Notes under the pieces: generated by a model
The model's input: the letters and a program-made list of their open reading frames with translations, nothing else
Databases searched by the model: none
What the model was told of the DNA's origin: nothing
NCBI GenBank assembly: GCA_910584605.1
Contig: CAJUAW010000147.1
Span: 1-5,855 of the forward strand
Direction: 5' to 3'
DNA from: an uncultured Oscillospiraceae bacterium
GTDB taxonomy: Bacteria; Bacillota_A; Clostridia; Oscillospirales; Oscillospiraceae
DNA: 5,855 nucleotides
Shown: positions 5,623-5,855 of the stretch, one piece after another
Position numbering within the stretch: position 1 is the stretch's first letter
How the letters are laid out: every line of letters begins with the position of its first letter
Position numbers and translations under genes: made by a program

Positions 5623-5650
5623 ATTATAGGCGAAAAATGCATCCTGTCAA
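5623..5650 (-). promoter_or_regulatory. Near-consensus promoter of the 84-aa gene
   Basis: On the minus strand a perfect TTGACA (5650-5645) and a perfect TATAAT (5628-5623) are separated by 16 bases. The start point would be near 5616, leaving a leader of only about 13 bases made almost entirely of the ribosome binding site. Constitutive, strong expression is expected unless a repressor acts here. Confidence 0.88.
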
Positions 5651-5675
5651 TTATCTTTTGATAAATATTAAGATG

Positions 5676-5709
5676 TTTAAAGAAACAGCATGCTGCCATA
5701 TACTGTATA
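5676..5709 (+). promoter_or_regulatory. Candidate promoter with two palindromes before the truncated XRE gene
   Basis: TTTAAA (5676-5681) and TATACT (5699-5704) are separated by 17 bases. The spacer holds a perfect 10-bp palindrome CAGCATGCTG (5686-5695). The -10 is embedded in a second palindrome, TATAC-T-GTATA (5699-5709). A GGTGG ribosome binding site follows at 5711-5715. The layout fits repression by the XRE protein encoded immediately downstream; the -35 is weak. Confidence 0.5.
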
Positions 5710-5719
5710 CGGTGGTTCT

Positions 5720-5828
5720 ATGGATGCAGCACAGATTGAAAAATACGAACAGTTGGGCATGAATGTACACTATTACCGCAGAAAGAAGAAGCTGACACAG
5801 GCAAAGCTTGCGGAAATGGTGGACATTG
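5720..5828 (+). CDS. XRE-family HTH regulator, N-terminal fragment cut by contig end
   Basis: Only about 36 natural residues are present. They begin MDAAQIEKYEQLGMNVHYYR and continue RKKKLTQAKLAEMVDI, which is the first two helices of a Cro/CI-type HTH domain (LG-N-RYYRKKK-LTQ-LAE pattern). The start is ATG at 5720, four bases after GGTGG (5711-5715). The frame runs on into adapter sequence from 5829 and reaches a stop at 5849-5851, so that stop and the residues IGRAHV are artefacts. The true protein continues beyond the contig. It differs clearly from the XRE protein at 4716-5054 and is transcribed divergently from the 84-aa gene. Confidence 0.82.
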
Positions 5829-5855
5829 AGATCGGAAGAGCACACGTCTGAACTC
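5829..5855 (+). other. Illumina TruSeq adapter contamination
   Basis: The final 27 bases begin AGATCGGAAGAGCACACGTC and continue to the window end exactly as the standard TruSeq read-1 adapter. This is library sequence, not genome. Translation across it yields the well-known artefact peptides IGRAHV (plus strand) and MCSSDL (minus strand). The first one or two bases of the match could also be genomic. Confidence 0.98.

Noticed and set aside
5235..5762. A 175-codon plus-strand frame opposite the 84-aa gene
   Set aside because: It is antisense to a gene with promoter, ribosome binding site and terminator, and it crosses both divergent promoters.
5651..5845. A 64-codon minus-strand frame starting MCSSDL
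   Set aside because: Its start codon and first residues come from the adapter, and the rest is antisense to the XRE fragment and the intergenic region.

Overview
This looks like chromosomal DNA from a GC-rich anaerobic Firmicute, most plausibly an Oscillospiraceae-type gut bacterium (inference). Coding regions strongly prefer G or C at the third codon position, genes have strong AGGAGG-type ribosome binding sites, promoters are sigma-A-like, and short AT-rich stretches sit between genes. The last 27 bases (5829-5855) are Illumina TruSeq adapter sequence, so this is an untrimmed contig end and natural DNA stops near 5828.

Left part, plus strand, 1-1863: the 3' end of a tRNA-dihydrouridine synthase gene (DusB type), then an ECF RNA polymerase sigma factor 16 bases downstream, then its membrane-anchored zinc-finger (ZAS) anti-sigma factor, whose start overlaps the sigma stop by 11 bases. 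A 16-bp hairpin terminator closes this apparent operon. Middle, 1864-4106: a strong TTGTCA-17-TATAAT promoter, a leader with a stable stem-loop, and an elongation-factor-G-like GTPase of 690 aa with divergent G motifs (DTPGG in place of DTPGH, SKTD in place of NKxD). A TTCG-capped hairpin follows it.

Right part, mostly minus strand, 4166-5603: a LURP-one-related (YxjI/tubby-like barrel) protein, a 112-aa XRE helix-turn-helix regulator, a GC-rich stretch of about 140 bases without a supported gene, and an 84-aa unrecognised protein with its own consensus promoter and terminator. A second XRE-type regulator starts at 5720 on the plus strand and is cut off by the contig end.

The sigma/anti-sigma pair is a self-contained envelope-signal switch. 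The EF-G-like gene is a separate transcription unit, and the right part holds small stand-alone regulators whose promoters carry short palindromes suggesting autoregulation. I found no convincing multi-gene novel system. The most useful observations are the adapter artefact, the palindromes in the two XRE promoters, the divergent GTPase motifs, the paired hairpins inside the anti-sigma gene, and the possibly altered C-terminus of the first XRE gene.
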